NCBI GenBank assembly: GCA_000333855.2
Contig: CM007347.1
Location: forward strand, 627,003-691,002
Direction: 5' to 3'
Source: Endotrypanum monterogeii
Lineage: Eukaryota > Euglenozoa > Kinetoplastea > Trypanosomatida > Trypanosomatidae
Length of the DNA: 64,000 nt
In this document: positions 31,901 through 42,700 of the stretch, piece by piece
Position numbering within the stretch: the stretch's first letter is position 1
Layout: every line of letters begins with the position of its first letter
Program-made: the position numbers and the translations under genes
Notes under the pieces: model-generated
Told to the model about the DNA's origin: nothing
Seen by the model: only the letters and a program-made list of their open reading frames with translations
Database searches by the model: none

Positions 31901-34065
31901 ACAGCACCGCTCCGGCTACCAGGTCCACGGCTTCATTTAATCACAGCGTAGACATAGGCGTGACTGAGTTTTCCTCAGCACCACAAGCGAAATCGATTCC
32001 CGCTGCCGATGCCGATGCGGCTGCTCCAGCGACCACAGTGGCCACACTCTTCCCCCCTACACCACCGCGTAAGATGTCCACAGTGATGCCCTCGCCACGG
32101 CCTCCGCCAAGGTTGGTGCAGGAGGTGTATGGGCCTCCTCCCTCCAGCCCCTCTGAGGGGTCGGAGCGGGGAAAGCAGAAGGCAACACCGCACGTCGATC
32201 AGTCTCCCACATCACTGCCCGTATACAGGGAAATGACCACCCGCTTGCAGAGCGGAGAGGAGAATATTCGCCAGATCGTCAATGCGCCGTGGATGGGAGA
32301 GAAAAACGGCAGTTCTTTCAACGTGCTGGGCTCCTCCTATGCGGCGGCACGCACGGCCGACAGTGCAGAAGCAACCGAGCTGTTGTCACGCGGCATTCGG
32401 AAAGTAGAGGAGAAGCGGAGAGTAGTGGAGGTACTGCGGGAGCGCAAGCAAGCCTTAAGGCAGCGCATGCTAGGTTGCCGGGAAGCACAACGCTCAAAGA
32501 TTTCTCAGCTTCGCTGCCGTGCTGAAACACTCGCCGCTGCTGAGGAAGACCTGCGTAATATGTTGTCAGAGCTGCTTCAGCAACAAAGGAACTCCTCCGC
32601 GAATTCGCAAGCGCTGCTGCAACGAGCTGCTGGGGAACAGAAGATGTCGAGTCCTCTCGACGACGCGGCAATGCTCACTGAAAGTGCACTTTTTTCCGCG
32701 CGGCAGGACAACTCTGAGGTCTGGGACCTGCAGCGTTCAGTTCCCAATCTCTCCGGATCCAGTATTTCGAGGGATACCGCCCTCCACATTTCGTCTGGCG
32801 CTGCGGGACTGACTCCGAAGACGGCTCAGCGTATGGAGCCGCTGCGGCACCCTTCCATACCGCTGTCTCCGTCTCTGCCGGAGAGCCTACCGGATCTTTC
32901 CTCGCCGTCCCCCCGGGCCAGCCCTCAGAGGCTGCGGCTCACCCCGAACAGAGAACATCGAGGCTGCCTCGACACTTCCTCTTCACAAAGCCCAGTGCAC
33001 GTTGACGGGCCAAACCGACCGGCTGTGCATCCTGTACGCGTGTTGGTGAACTCCATCCCTGGGGATGCATCAGCCTTCCCTGGAGATGATCACAACGCCG
33101 ACCAGCGGAAGAGGGGCCCTTCCCCGATGACGCCAACGCACCCATCATGGGTACCTGCGCAGGCTACCCGAGGCAATGCAGCGCGATTTTCCTCTCCTCG
33201 ACCAACCCCCGGGCATGAGGGGGGCGAGGCGTTTCTCGGGGTGCACACAGGAGAGGCAAAAACTCCGGGCGGTGCGCCGCCGGCGTATCAGCGGTCCTTC
33301 TATGCTCGTCACCTTGACTGCCAAGCTTTCTCGCCTCGCATATCGTTAGGGGCCTCGCCAGTAAGGTCAGCAGAGCGTGAGAAGTCGGCTTCACTCACTC
33401 TTATTGAACGCGAGCTTCTCCGCGATGGCGTAGGCAGAAGTGACAGGGATCTCGTCATGCATTTACTTTACACCAAGCCACACCTCTTTTTCACCGACGA
33501 TAGTCTACTACATATTGCCTGCGGGAGTGCATTGCCAGATATCTTCATCTTCGAGGCGCTGCTGAAGGTGCGTCCAGAGCTGGCGCAGGGGGTCGATGTC
33601 ATCACAGGAAACACAGCCTTACATGTCGCCTGTGCCGCGCGCTACCCGAACGCCGACGTTGTGCAGCGGCTCATTGTAAGTGGCACCCCAATAACTGCGC
33701 GCAACAGCGAGGGCCTCACCGCCTTCCATCTGGCTCTGCTGAATCCAGGCGACGACTCCACTCATCGTGTCAAGGACACCTTGTTGGCAGCCGGCAGCAG
33801 CAGTGTCAATGAGCGCACAGCCGACGGGCGCACACCTCTTCATCTAGTGTGTACCAGCGATGAGCGGCTGGCACTGGTACGGTACTTGGTGCACCGAGGT
33901 GCGGATCTGTGGGCTCACGCTCGCTCTGGTGGGCTTGGCAGCTCAGGTGCCAAGGAAGACATCACACCTCTCCAGCTGAGCCGCCACTATCACGCCGATG
34001 CAGTATCCTCGTATTTACAGGGCGCGACTCATGAAAGGCACGCAGTCCTGCAGGTATCCCATTAA
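28942..34065 (+). CDS. Large protein with C-terminal ankyrin repeats, 1707 aa
   Basis: The first ATG of this long frame is at 28942, after an A/T-rich leader; the frame is open upstream but lacks an ATG there. The N-terminus (about residues 1-300) has an ordered look, starting MSWTFRVSLRNFCLSALEN. A very long Ser/Thr/Pro-rich, presumably disordered region follows (about 350-1130). A charged coiled coil comes next (about 1143-1227), including KVEEKRRVVEVLRERKQALR and LAAAEEDLRNMLSELLQQQ. A second Pro/Ser-rich linker leads to ankyrin repeats at about 1500-1695, with DSLLHIACGS, GNTALHVACAARYPN, EGLTAFHLALL, DGRTPLHLVCTS and a last EDITPLQLSRHYHADAV. The ankyrin block suggests a protein-binding scaffold. 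No catalytic domain, signal peptide or membrane span is seen. I do not recognise a characterised orthologue; cytoskeletal or flagellar roles would be guesses. Confidence 0.88.
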   Translation: MSWTFRVSLRNFCLSALENDNVVSRAAAPTKPPVVSSNDRDPSKFCKADSEACAVFWRRFVDARRVDLCDGGRSFGDWEALLCFYFDGMEKEIPLHVVRATQPQSGGSLPTASPDVCSGKEKLADNVETLVAVPAKDAVFTYTIGAQSEADLATSLAQRSAGLHLLLRRSGSARRADPAPPPSLLSETPSRTHSRVVGVDVGHDGVVDNKWNWGSDEVLVLASATVSLLDLAVAQSEDFFFFVYRAAKEMDGGRVASALPGWRTDKLNASPRGRVSLSLNMEEEREIEMQLQFLCVRGVRMGLYEYRVRYGWQHNPMLALSTRGKRLQASRSCQSSPSRPTIRSSSLNAQTCNNKTPCEPASDEGCVRFRPDQLPPLSLTCSRTALERQQVYVSVLAQPPVTDTRDGAENERSVLSGKLVIAATGELPLERYLVTPNHHDVVSATFTILCAPPSGEDSLPTTAPFPCKAEGVLLLKNIPGVRLDLMRLAPSDQQKGRASNARKGSKKQQLPLAGAHLKTSPLFFSDDTGMPQPQSLRLYEDLSVTTDLSRSTVSTTSPSFLLSSIASAPSLLSSVGVGVFFSTQTRASTSASSPPRLAIAGKASDGQPALCSAGADTDRQGVATAEVDSQTSRLQAVALAPGLQMSPGEGQVQRQGHGQPPRRMVSRSCPSHTAVLTSSPPTTAGESAEELETAKDSLTTPNSASALLLYPDVSRTHSLPEESSASSGGCLLFSSPAPEVPNVGVSAVTVHEEESKKSSTPVSADATRATVPTRSSLVDSSGAPSLHRRRAAKEPDGHFPHTVFSSSYSMSSADAHNMTATCSAGRSSFLGCGLSCIDKCQDTRHSPSINRDICKFSEMGLAVPSHTSPPTPSQAQGATEHLTAIATGNTTVGETEVQGADVEPESRCASCAFEGVTGLVSISSSSGRREELPNLTESSLAMDKSISVDVQRGSATCGQWRLRSTGSLTPGATAAARALSFLSDTSYSTAPATRSTASFNHSVDIGVTEFSSAPQAKSIPAADADAAAPATTVATLFPPTPPRKMSTVMPSPRPPPRLVQEVYGPPPSSPSEGSERGKQKATPHVDQSPTSLPVYREMTTRLQSGEENIRQIVNAPWMGEKNGSSFNVLGSSYAAARTADSAEATELLSRGIRKVEEKRRVVEVLRERKQALRQRMLGCREAQRSKISQLRCRAETLAAAEEDLRNMLSELLQQQRNSSANSQALLQRAAGEQKMSSPLDDAAMLTESALFSARQDNSEVWDLQRSVPNLSGSSISRDTALHISSGAAGLTPKTAQRMEPLRHPSIPLSPSLPESLPDLSSPSPRASPQRLRLTPNREHRGCLDTSSSQSPVHVDGPNRPAVHPVRVLVNSIPGDASAFPGDDHNADQRKRGPSPMTPTHPSWVPAQATRGNAARFSSPRPTPGHEGGEAFLGVHTGEAKTPGGAPPAYQRSFYARHLDCQAFSPRISLGASPVRSAEREKSASLTLIERELLRDGVGRSDRDLVMHLLYTKPHLFFTDDSLLHIACGSALPDIFIFEALLKVRPELAQGVDVITGNTALHVACAARYPNADVVQRLIVSGTPITARNSEGLTAFHLALLNPGDDSTHRVKDTLLAAGSSSVNERTADGRTPLHLVCTSDERLALVRYLVHRGADLWAHARSGGLGSSGAKEDITPLQLSRHYHADAVSSYLQGATHERHAVLQVSH

Positions 34066-35152
34066 TTTTTGTTTCTCGTGTCCTCCACATTTGGCAAATG
34101 CTTTATGGGGAAGGGGGCATATCCCTCTCTTGCTGATCCCTCCCTTCTCTTTCTCCCTCCCCATCGAGTATAAGTCCAGAGCAGCTGCCTGAGTGCGGGC
34201 TAAGAGACGGTTGCTTCGTTATCCGTGGCTGTCTCCTCACCCGGTGTGCCCCCTCCCTCCATCCATGTAAATGAAAATAAAGCTAAGGAGACCTCCCCAT
34301 CGTATCGATATTAACGCCTTTCGCAGCTCGGCGATGGAGAGGTGGACTGAGGAAGAAAAAAAAAGAGGAATGCGTAAAGAAAAGAGGAAAAAAAAAGGCG
34401 GAAGCGGGTGGGGGGAGAATGACAACGGCCCCCAGTTTGCATGCTCGCTGGATTTCGGGGATGTCAAAGAGTATCGGGCAACTTATCAACAACAAAATGG
34501 ATATCCTTACGGAGAAACTCTTCGGGGCAGATATGTCGATCCTTGTTTGTGACAACATTCTACTGCGCATGCCTCGCAAATCCCGTAGGGACAGGAGGAG
34601 GTGTGTGTGCGTGTGCGTGTAGGATTGCAGTTCTCGACTCCTCTTCTATTTCCTCCCCCACATGATTCTTTCAAGATGATCATAAAATGGAGGTGCACCA
34701 CGTTCTTTCATGCTTTCATGATCTTGGCTAATACCTGGTAGTGGCGAACATCACACCACTCTCAACGCTTGGGAAACGTTGCCCTAGTTCGTTTGTGTGT
34801 GCTCCTGCTGTCACACTCCTCCGCATACCTAAATCTGCCTCCTCTATTCCTTCTCATGTCTGTGCGCATTCGTGCACGTACACGTACCCAGATGTGCATA
34901 CTTACTCACGCTTTTAACATATACACACATACACATACACATACACATACACAGGCTCACACGCCGGTCTCGCCAACAGGTGTGTCAGAGCCGGGGCGCA
35001 TTGTTGAGTTTAATCATACGCGTGTGTGTGATGCGTTTGAACTCAATTCGCACCGTATAACCTATAGAGCACTCAACATACGTAAATTGTGAGGAGGAGT
35101 CGAGAACAAAATACATGTATACATACATAACACTTCGTGTTTCCCACTGCTG
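34066..35152. other. Intergenic spacer
   Basis: No gene is seen. It includes a purine-rich stretch (34350-34410), a CACATA repeat (34920-34952) and mixed sequence. The open frames are short. The last part should contain the acceptor of the next gene, but no strong tract is evident before 35153. Confidence 0.6.
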
Positions 35153-35558
35153 ATGAACACGGCCGATCCCTACTCACTGTCGTCCGGGAAACGGTAAAGT
35201 GGAGAAGACATTTTTTCAAACTTTGTTTCCCACCCAGGTTAGGGGTGCTGACAGCGGTGTCGTGAGAGATGCCAGCCGTGCAAAAAAAACCAAGGAAGAT
35301 GTTCGTGAAAAGGTGCTCGTGGCAGCTGCGCTGCTGTCACCATCCGCCTCTGATAGAATTCGAGCGTGGGAGCTATTTCCTGAGAAATGTGTAGAGCACT
35401 TTTCTAGCGGCACCGAGAGCAGTGGGTTGGACATCCATGACAACGTCACAAAATCACAGGACGCAGATGTCCAGCAGCTGCCCTGTGAAAGTATTGGCTC
35501 TAGTACCGTGCCATTTTCAGTGCGCGTAAGAGAGACGGAGCGGCGATTCCGGGAGCAG
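35153..35558 (+). other. Probable 5' coding extension with an apparent +1 frameshift, or a uORF
   Basis: The frame of the next gene is open from 35157 but has no ATG until 35559. The 120 codons before that ATG read like protein (for example DVREKVLVAAALLSPSASDRIRAWELFPEK). An ATG at 35153 in another frame encodes MNTADPYSLSSGKR and stops at TAA (35195-35197), exactly where the main frame could take over. Removing the single T at 35195 would join the two frames. Either a sequencing or assembly indel or true frameshift lies here, or the 14-codon frame is an upstream ORF and translation starts at 35559. Confidence 0.5.
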
Positions 35559-38500
35559 ATGGAGGTCCACCGAGGGCTGACCGCGGCGTCACGGCAAATC
35601 GACGGGCTTCAACACTCCGTCGAGGCGTTTCGCGTACAGCGGCGCACGCGAGCGCTCATGCAGGTACTAGCCGAACGGCAGGCCGCCATCTGGGCTCGCG
35701 TGTGGCCTGACGGTTGTCCTCAAAGGATAGGTGCAGCTGCAGAGGCGGCGCATGCCGACACCCGCGCATTGGCCCCCTCTCAACCCGTAGGGACGACGGG
35801 GGGCTCCAATACCGCGGTAACCGCTTCGGCTAGCGGCGCTACCTCACCTCCACCGCCCGCATCCCCGGCGGGCTCCCTGCTTCAGGATATCCTCAAAACG
35901 TATTCAATGCCACGTGATGCTCGGAACAAAAGCGGTGTCGCTGCTCCTGCTGCACCCCAGGCTGCAAACGCGCCAAAACAAGTAGCGCTGACCTCGACAA
36001 CAGAGACACGCAGAGCTGCTACCAGTGTTCAAATCCTCCGACCAGAAGCGGCACCGAGGCCGTACGCAGTGATGCGCTACAAGCTGGCGATCTCCAAACA
36101 CACGTCGGCAACGCCCGACGCTGGCGACCAGAGAAGGAGTTGGATGTGGGCATCGACTGGAAAACCTGCCGCAGAAACGGTGGCAGACATAGGTGTGTCA
36201 AGACCACGCTCGGAGGCAAATCACGAGGAGGACGAGGAGGAACACTACTCGCATGGGTTTTCTTCCGTAGTGGACGAGGATAATTCTGGAAGTGTATCTA
36301 CTGAGCGCAGTGGCAGTGACGCTGGCGATGCGGTGTCCACAGACGACTCGGACAACGTCAGGACATCGAGTTCGACGTCTTCAAATGCAACCTCTGTGTA
36401 TGATATGATGAACAAAGCAAAGATCACCAAGACAAACACCTCAGTGCCGACGGAAGAAGCGACGCCGCGTAGCGTTCCATACAGTGCGTCTCCTGAAAAG
36501 TTGCGGGGCGGAGCCGCTGCGCGGCGGCCGGGCTGCCGGTATCGTGAGGGTCGTCGAGGAAGTGACTCCTCTTCCAGGGTGGATGATGCACAGGCAAAAC
36601 CCTTGGCTGATATCCTTCAAGTGTTCTTCGACGCCTGTCAGGGGGTCTCGAATGCCTCAGCTCAACTGTTGGCGTCATCTGATTTCAGAGATGCCGACGA
36701 CAATGCCGATCGGAAAAGACAGTACACTCTACAGCGAACGGCCACAAGATCATCCGGCAGGGCCACACCCGCAGCCATCGACACAGTCAAAGCACCGGAG
36801 CTGAAGAAGAAGAGAGATACACCTGGCATCTCTGCTGATGTAGCGGATCTGCCGGGTGCATCCTCAACTGCCTGGCGCGAGGCCCTAAGCCGGCAGCTAC
36901 GCAATGTACGTCATCTTAAGCGCTTCCGTGATCACCTGTTTCGCAACTTGGAACGTATCGATCTCCAGCGTCAAACTCACCTCCAGACAACACAGCTGTT
37001 GCAGGAGACGCAGGCCCTCGCAAAGGTACGCCGCCAACTCCTCTCCACCCCCAAATCCACTGGTGCGGCGTCTGTGGGGACTTTGCTACGTCACTTTGAA
37101 AAAAATTTTACCGGTACAAGAGGAGGCGGCTGTCTGCGTCGTGGTGGTGGTGAGAAAAGCGGCGGCAGGTCGCGACGGCGGCGCCCCTCGCCTTCGGGTC
37201 TTGGAGGCAAGACAATGAATTTCTACGATTCTGTATCGGAGGTACCCCTCACTGATATGAACAGCGCCATGAGCAGAAACATCTCGGTCGACTCAGACGT
37301 GATTGAGGAGTTGTCATATGTTGGGGAAGGCAGCGATGCTAATATTTCTGAGAGCATCGTCCAGGAAGAAGGAAATGAGTGGGATCAAACCTCCCAATAC
37401 AGCGAAGTGGCTAGCGAAGGTGTTATTGCGTCCGATGTCTTCATGAGTGATGGGGACGCTGTGGACAACTCGTACAGCACAGATACTTTTGAAGAAGGCA
37501 GCGTGCGAATCGCAGGACGTGCGGCACGGAGTGCGCGATCTGGCGTTGCGGCGGGAGTCGGCCTCGACGAGATCGAGGAGGAACTGGTCGATCGATTGGC
37601 GGAGTTGTCATCGAACGCCCTTTCTGAAGGAAGCCCAGTGCCATCTGAGGTGGAAGACCTCGTAAACTTGCTCCCCTCCTCACTTATACCAAGCGAAGTA
37701 GACAGCGACACCGCCTCTTCCAGAAGTGATTCAACAACCACCCTGGCGTCTTCCGTTGCCACTAGCATGAACAGCTCTAAGGCAGCCTTGCAGGTGCAGC
37801 AGCGACACATGTACGTTCTTGCACGGGGCACCATCGCCCGGTACGCAGTGGCAGCGGCAGGGGCAGCTCGTGGCGATGGCGGGGAGCTGATTGATAGCAA
37901 GTTCTACATTCGCGACTCTCCGGGCTCCAGTGTGTACAGTGTGCCAGAGGACGCCGATGTCGATACATCGTTACCGCAGTCCACGGACATCCCCTCGGAG
38001 AACCCCCCAGACTCGCTATGGAAAGGGAATGAGGTGGACATCAAATGTAAGGCAGCGACACCTCTCGAAGTCTCGGGCACGGGGCAAACTCCAGGCAGGT
38101 CCGGTAAAGCCTCTTCAGCCAGGAGGGACGAGAGCAGTAGCAGTTCGGAGGATGCGTTGACGGCGCTGGAGCTGGATATGCACCTAACGAAGGAACGTCG
38201 ACGTACGGCATTGCGCTGTGCCTTTGATGTTCCTACTTTCGAGCAACTCTATAATCCATGTGTGTCGCCGCTCTGGAAAGGGACCGCAAGCCTTACAAAT
38301 ACCACCAGCTCGAGTGGCAGCAGTCGCTCCGCCACTCCAGATCCTCACGAGCGTGGGCTCGCACACGACGACACCAAAGGGGAAACGGGTCCCACAGGCC
38401 CGGATTCCTGTGAAGGAAACACGGATGGCGTGGAGTCCCGTGTCACGATGCGGAGAGAGGCCAGCACACAGGCAGAGATGGGCACCCCTGGCAGAAGCCC

Positions 38501-38894
38501 TATGACCATTCCGGGAGCCTCGAAGATGCGTGTCGCCTACCCGATAGAGGACTATGTGGCACAGAGTGCCTGGAAAGCGCGACAACTGCATCTTTTGCGC
38601 CAGCTAAAGTCATCGACTGTGAGCGGGCTGGAAAGCGCTGTCGAGGACTCGGCTGATGCTGCTCTTGACGCTGCCGAAGGCGCTGCGCGTGAGGAGTGGG
38701 CGCAGCATTGGGGCGTTCTAGAGTCTCTGCTGCAGACACGTTTTTCGACGATATCTCGTGCCCATGACCACTACCCATTAACTTCTTCACGTCATGATGA
38801 GATGATCCTCCGTCGCTGCTTATCCTCGGACTCGATGCCACCGAGTCGGGACGCTTCGTTGTCGAGTTTGACGACTGCTTCTGCGCCTCATTGA
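35559..38894 (+). CDS. Large hypothetical protein, at least 1111 aa
   Basis: I do not recognise this protein. The start given is the first in-frame ATG (MEVHRGLTAASRQ); the true start is probably upstream (see the preceding entry). Residue numbers here count from that ATG. A helical segment opens the protein (about 1-60, RQIDGLQHSVEAFRVQRRTRALMQVLAERQ). Long Ser/Thr/Asp/Glu-rich disordered stretches follow, one strongly acidic near 208-270. A helical, basic coiled-coil-like segment occurs at about 425-500 (NVRHLKRFRDHLFRNLERIDLQRQTHLQTT), then a Gly/Arg patch (GRSRRRRPSPSG). Acidic Ser-rich sequence resumes to about 780. The C-terminus has a helical region with WKARQLHLLRQLKS and REEWAQHWGVLESLLQTRF. 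No enzyme motif, signal peptide or membrane span is visible. It lies next to another large, mostly disordered protein gene. Confidence 0.8.
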   Translation: MEVHRGLTAASRQIDGLQHSVEAFRVQRRTRALMQVLAERQAAIWARVWPDGCPQRIGAAAEAAHADTRALAPSQPVGTTGGSNTAVTASASGATSPPPPASPAGSLLQDILKTYSMPRDARNKSGVAAPAAPQAANAPKQVALTSTTETRRAATSVQILRPEAAPRPYAVMRYKLAISKHTSATPDAGDQRRSWMWASTGKPAAETVADIGVSRPRSEANHEEDEEEHYSHGFSSVVDEDNSGSVSTERSGSDAGDAVSTDDSDNVRTSSSTSSNATSVYDMMNKAKITKTNTSVPTEEATPRSVPYSASPEKLRGGAAARRPGCRYREGRRGSDSSSRVDDAQAKPLADILQVFFDACQGVSNASAQLLASSDFRDADDNADRKRQYTLQRTATRSSGRATPAAIDTVKAPELKKKRDTPGISADVADLPGASSTAWREALSRQLRNVRHLKRFRDHLFRNLERIDLQRQTHLQTTQLLQETQALAKVRRQLLSTPKSTGAASVGTLLRHFEKNFTGTRGGGCLRRGGGEKSGGRSRRRRPSPSGLGGKTMNFYDSVSEVPLTDMNSAMSRNISVDSDVIEELSYVGEGSDANISESIVQEEGNEWDQTSQYSEVASEGVIASDVFMSDGDAVDNSYSTDTFEEGSVRIAGRAARSARSGVAAGVGLDEIEEELVDRLAELSSNALSEGSPVPSEVEDLVNLLPSSLIPSEVDSDTASSRSDSTTTLASSVATSMNSSKAALQVQQRHMYVLARGTIARYAVAAAGAARGDGGELIDSKFYIRDSPGSSVYSVPEDADVDTSLPQSTDIPSENPPDSLWKGNEVDIKCKAATPLEVSGTGQTPGRSGKASSARRDESSSSSEDALTALELDMHLTKERRRTALRCAFDVPTFEQLYNPCVSPLWKGTASLTNTTSSSGSSRSATPDPHERGLAHDDTKGETGPTGPDSCEGNTDGVESRVTMRREASTQAEMGTPGRSPMTIPGASKMRVAYPIEDYVAQSAWKARQLHLLRQLKSSTVSGLESAVEDSADAALDAAEGAAREEWAQHWGVLESLLQTRFSTISRAHDHYPLTSSRHDEMILRRCLSSDSMPPSRDASLSSLTTASAPH

Positions 38895-39763
38895 GACATC
38901 TCGCATCCCTCCACCTCCTCCGCCCGCTCACCTTATTCTCTTTTTCCCAACGCACATACAAGGGAGGGGCGTGAGCTTTCAGCCTCATCACCATTGAGGT
39001 TTTTGCTCATGTTGAATCATATCCTGACAGACCCCTGCACGTTTGTGAATATGGTAAAGGAGGTCCCCGCTCTGCCCCCCTCCCTCCCCCCCCCTCTCTC
39101 CTCATCGAGTGCGAGGCTGTGTGTGCCCTGTAGTATTGCACGTCACACACAAGGGGAACGGTGCCGTAAAAAAACAATGCGATGACTCGCACGCTCTTCT
39201 CGGATCGGTTCCCGGTGACACAGTCGCGAGTTACACTGCAGCGATTTTCACGCCATGCGCTTGCGTTGAGGATTTTTTGTATTTTTACTTCAACCTTTTT
39301 GCTGCTCATCTGCTTTCTTTCTTCCGCTGCTTCCTCCATCTCAAGTAGCCTGACACCTCTGTCGAGACATATGCGATTGCGGCTCAACTACGCCTCGTTG
39401 CTCCTACCTCTGTAGCCAAAGCTCCTTCAACTCACCACTGATTCTGCATCGCTTGGGTGACGTGTATTTTATGAGACTTAATGGATACACACATGTACAC
39501 ACACGTGCGGGTCCACGTTATCGTTGTGAAGCTGTAGAGTCGTTTCTGTGATCTCTCACGCTCACTTTCTTTTTTTTTCTTTCGCTGCTCGTCCCTCCTT
39601 TTTTCCCCAACACACAGAAAAAAATATATACGTGAATCGATGTTGCAGAAAGGCGTCGCAGCTTTTTTTCTGTGATTCCGTCCTCCCCCGTTCTCTATCG
39701 TTCGGTGCCCACCTCCCTCCTCCCTAATCATATCTTCATTTTTTTTTTTTTTGTAACGCGCCC
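38895..39763. other. Intergenic spacer
   Basis: No gene is seen. It contains C-rich tracts near 39077-39100, a T/C tract with an AG at 39617, and a T14 run just before the next start codon. The open frames are under 130 codons and conflict between strands. Confidence 0.6.
39565..39617 (+). promoter_or_regulatory. Candidate trans-splice acceptor for strumpellin
   Basis: About 40 bases, mostly T and C, are followed by CCCCAACACACAG ending at 39617, giving a 5' UTR of about 146 nt before the ATG at 39764. A T14 run sits within that UTR, 12-25 bases before the ATG. Confidence 0.4.
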
Positions 39764-42700
39764 ATGACGCATCGGAATCGGGTTATCGTCGATCGCGCCT
39801 CTGATCACGAGGAGCAGGTGCGCTTCCTCGAAGACGACTGTGGCCGAAACGCGCTGCTCTTGGCGGCGCGGGGCAGCACCATTGTGGCTACGCTGCAGCA
39901 ACTCGCTGCTCACATACCCATAGAGTTCACGAGCCCGAGTGAGACGCCCTATGCGAAGCTGATCTTTGACTTCAGCTACTTCAAGCTGCAGGATAACATA
40001 GAAAAGGCGATTACAGATTCGGCGGAGCTGCTTCTTCTGGACAGGGAGTTTCGCGACACACACATCGAGTTGCTGGAAAGTTTTATGGCGCTTTTCCGCG
40101 GAATTTATGGTTACGTATCTGAACTGAACCGCTATGTGTGTGAGATACAAAATGGGCGGTACGTTGCCCAGACCTTGGATACTGTGCTGGAGTCCCTCGA
40201 AGGTCGACAGCTCCTCTGCGAGCTGTATTACCTATACGGCGTGATGCTGCTTCTGATGGATTGCAACCTTGGAGGATTGGTGCGAGAGCGCATCATTGTC
40301 AGTTATCTACGCTACCGAGGCGGTGGGGAGGCGCATGCGGTGGAGGTGGTGGAGTTGTGTAAGGCTACAAAATGGGTAGAGAAGGCGGATTTCTGCAACA
40401 GCAACAGTAGGAGTGTGCCGGCATCACCAACAAGCGTCAGTGGTGGTGGTGGTGGTAGCAGCAGCAACTACCCAGTCGACTACTTCGAGCGCATACCAGT
40501 TCAAAAAGGTGTCGTGGCGCGGTTGCTGGCGTGCATTCGCGCCGATGATATCTACCGCATGTCCAGTCTCTACCCCAACCCAGACCACCGCAGCGCTGCC
40601 ATGGGGCTGCAAGGAGGTCTCGCATTCGTTCTTCTTTTCTTCTGTGGCGATGTGCTGATGCGTGAGATGTCGGTCATGAAAGATGTGGTAGAGAAACTGT
40701 TCGCAGACAACTGGGTCGTTCACTACTACGGCGGCCACACCGCCGACCTATCCGTTGCGTGGGCCAGCTTCCCGGCCGCACGCGCAGCACTCCAACGCAC
40801 CCTTGCAGCAGAAAACATCACATATCATTTGCAGCGGATGTGCAGTGCGCTGGCACGCAGTCATAGTCGTGTGCAGGCCGTGTTGCAGGAGGGGGAACTG
40901 ACAGAAAGCTATGTCCTGGATAACGTTCACGCATCACTCTTGCCTATCATCACCGAATCTAACGTCGTGTTACGCTGGTTTCTTCTCCACGGAATGTGTG
41001 CGGCCTCGGAGTCAGTGCCGCCGGCGTCTCCGGGCCGCACTGGTTCCCATCAGGAGTGCCTCGGCGCTGCTGCCTCTGCTGCTGTAAAGGCGGTACGCGC
41101 CAGCTTCGAGGATGACGAGCTTCTGACGATTCTTCTGGCAACAGCGCAGCTGGAACACCAGGTCCAGTCGCGCTTAGCCGTCGTGCTCAAGGAAAAGGTC
41201 GCTCGTTGGTCCAGCGCGAAACGGCAAGCGGTGTCTCGGATGAGAAATATATCGCGTTTTTTCTCTACCGATAGCCTCCTGGACACTTCTGCGCACGACG
41301 CCGAGTTGGAGCGATGGTTTGCAGAGGTTGGTGACCGTATCGCTCATCTTCACTTGACCCGTCCAACCGCGAATACGACGCGGCGCAAGTTGCAGCGGCT
41401 TGTGGCAGCCTTGGAGAATATACAGGAGTTCTCCCAGGTGAGCCAGCAGCTACAGGTACTGCAGCACGTCCGGGAGACGTGCACCGATTTGCATCAGATG
41501 CTGCACTATATTAGCGCTGATCACCGTGTGCTGGGGCGACTCGCCACAGTTACCGACCTCAGCTATGCATGGCAGTTGCTCTCCGGTCGCCGATACCTCG
41601 TTCGTGAGCTGCAGGCCCGCATTCGGCAGCAGCCGGTGGTAGCGGCGCAGATGCAAGCACTCTTCACGAAACTCTCCTCGCTCCTTCACCTGCCGTGCAT
41701 TCGCATTGATCAAGGCATCATCGTCTGCGCTGCAGGTACTCTGGGTGCTGATGTGCGTCTGGCGCGTGCGTTACAGTTTACGTCCACATTTTACTCGGAG
41801 GAAGTTGCTGCGTTTCTTCGCAGTGTTCTGCAAGTCATTCCCACCTCTATTTTTGAGGTTCTTCACAAGGTCATGTACCTTCTCACACATGTCTTGCGCG
41901 AGTGCCCCAGTAGGCTGCAGCGCGACGAGTGGAAAAAATGGAGCCAAATGGAGACACGAGAGCAGCTGTGTGCTTACACGGCCGACATCGCACGCTACGC
42001 TGCAGGCTTGTTGGCGATGGAAGAAACAGCAGTTGGTGTGGTGCGCGTAAATCCGCAACAGCTGCTAGAGGATGGTATTCGTAAGGAGCTCGTGGAGCAC
42101 ATCACACGTGAGCTGCACTCTGGCATCTGGTTTGATCGTTCGAAGCCGCTTACGGTGGAGGATCTAGACAAGGAACTGGCCCAGCTTGGGGCCCGACTCT
42201 CAGGTGTACGCAACTCCTTCGAGTACATCCAGGACTTCGTCAACGTGTACGGGCTGCAAGTTTGGATGGAAGAATTCGAGCGCATTCTCCGGTTCACCCT
42301 GCAGATGGAGTGCAACGCCTTCTGGCCGAAGAAGGTGTACCCCTGGAACTCGCCCTATCAATCCGCGAGCATCACCATACCGTACTTTGCTCCACAACAG
42401 CCCAAGGACGCCTACAGCTTTCTAGGTCACCTGGTGCAGCACCTTCTGTACCTGACAGACCCGTGTGAGTCCATCTACTTGGCCGCTCACGGTGCATGGT
42501 TCACGCGGCTTCGGCTTTGTGAGTCTGTGGGGCCGCGTTTGTTTTCTCGTATCGCAGAGGCACTCGACTGCACCGGGTTAGCCTGCCTCGACGAGCTTTT
42601 TTGCTTTATCACCGTCAAAGACATGCAGGTTCTCCTTCAGCGACTTGCGGAGTCTGTGGTGTCACTGGAAACAGCGCAGCGTGGCGTCGTGCAGGAAGTC

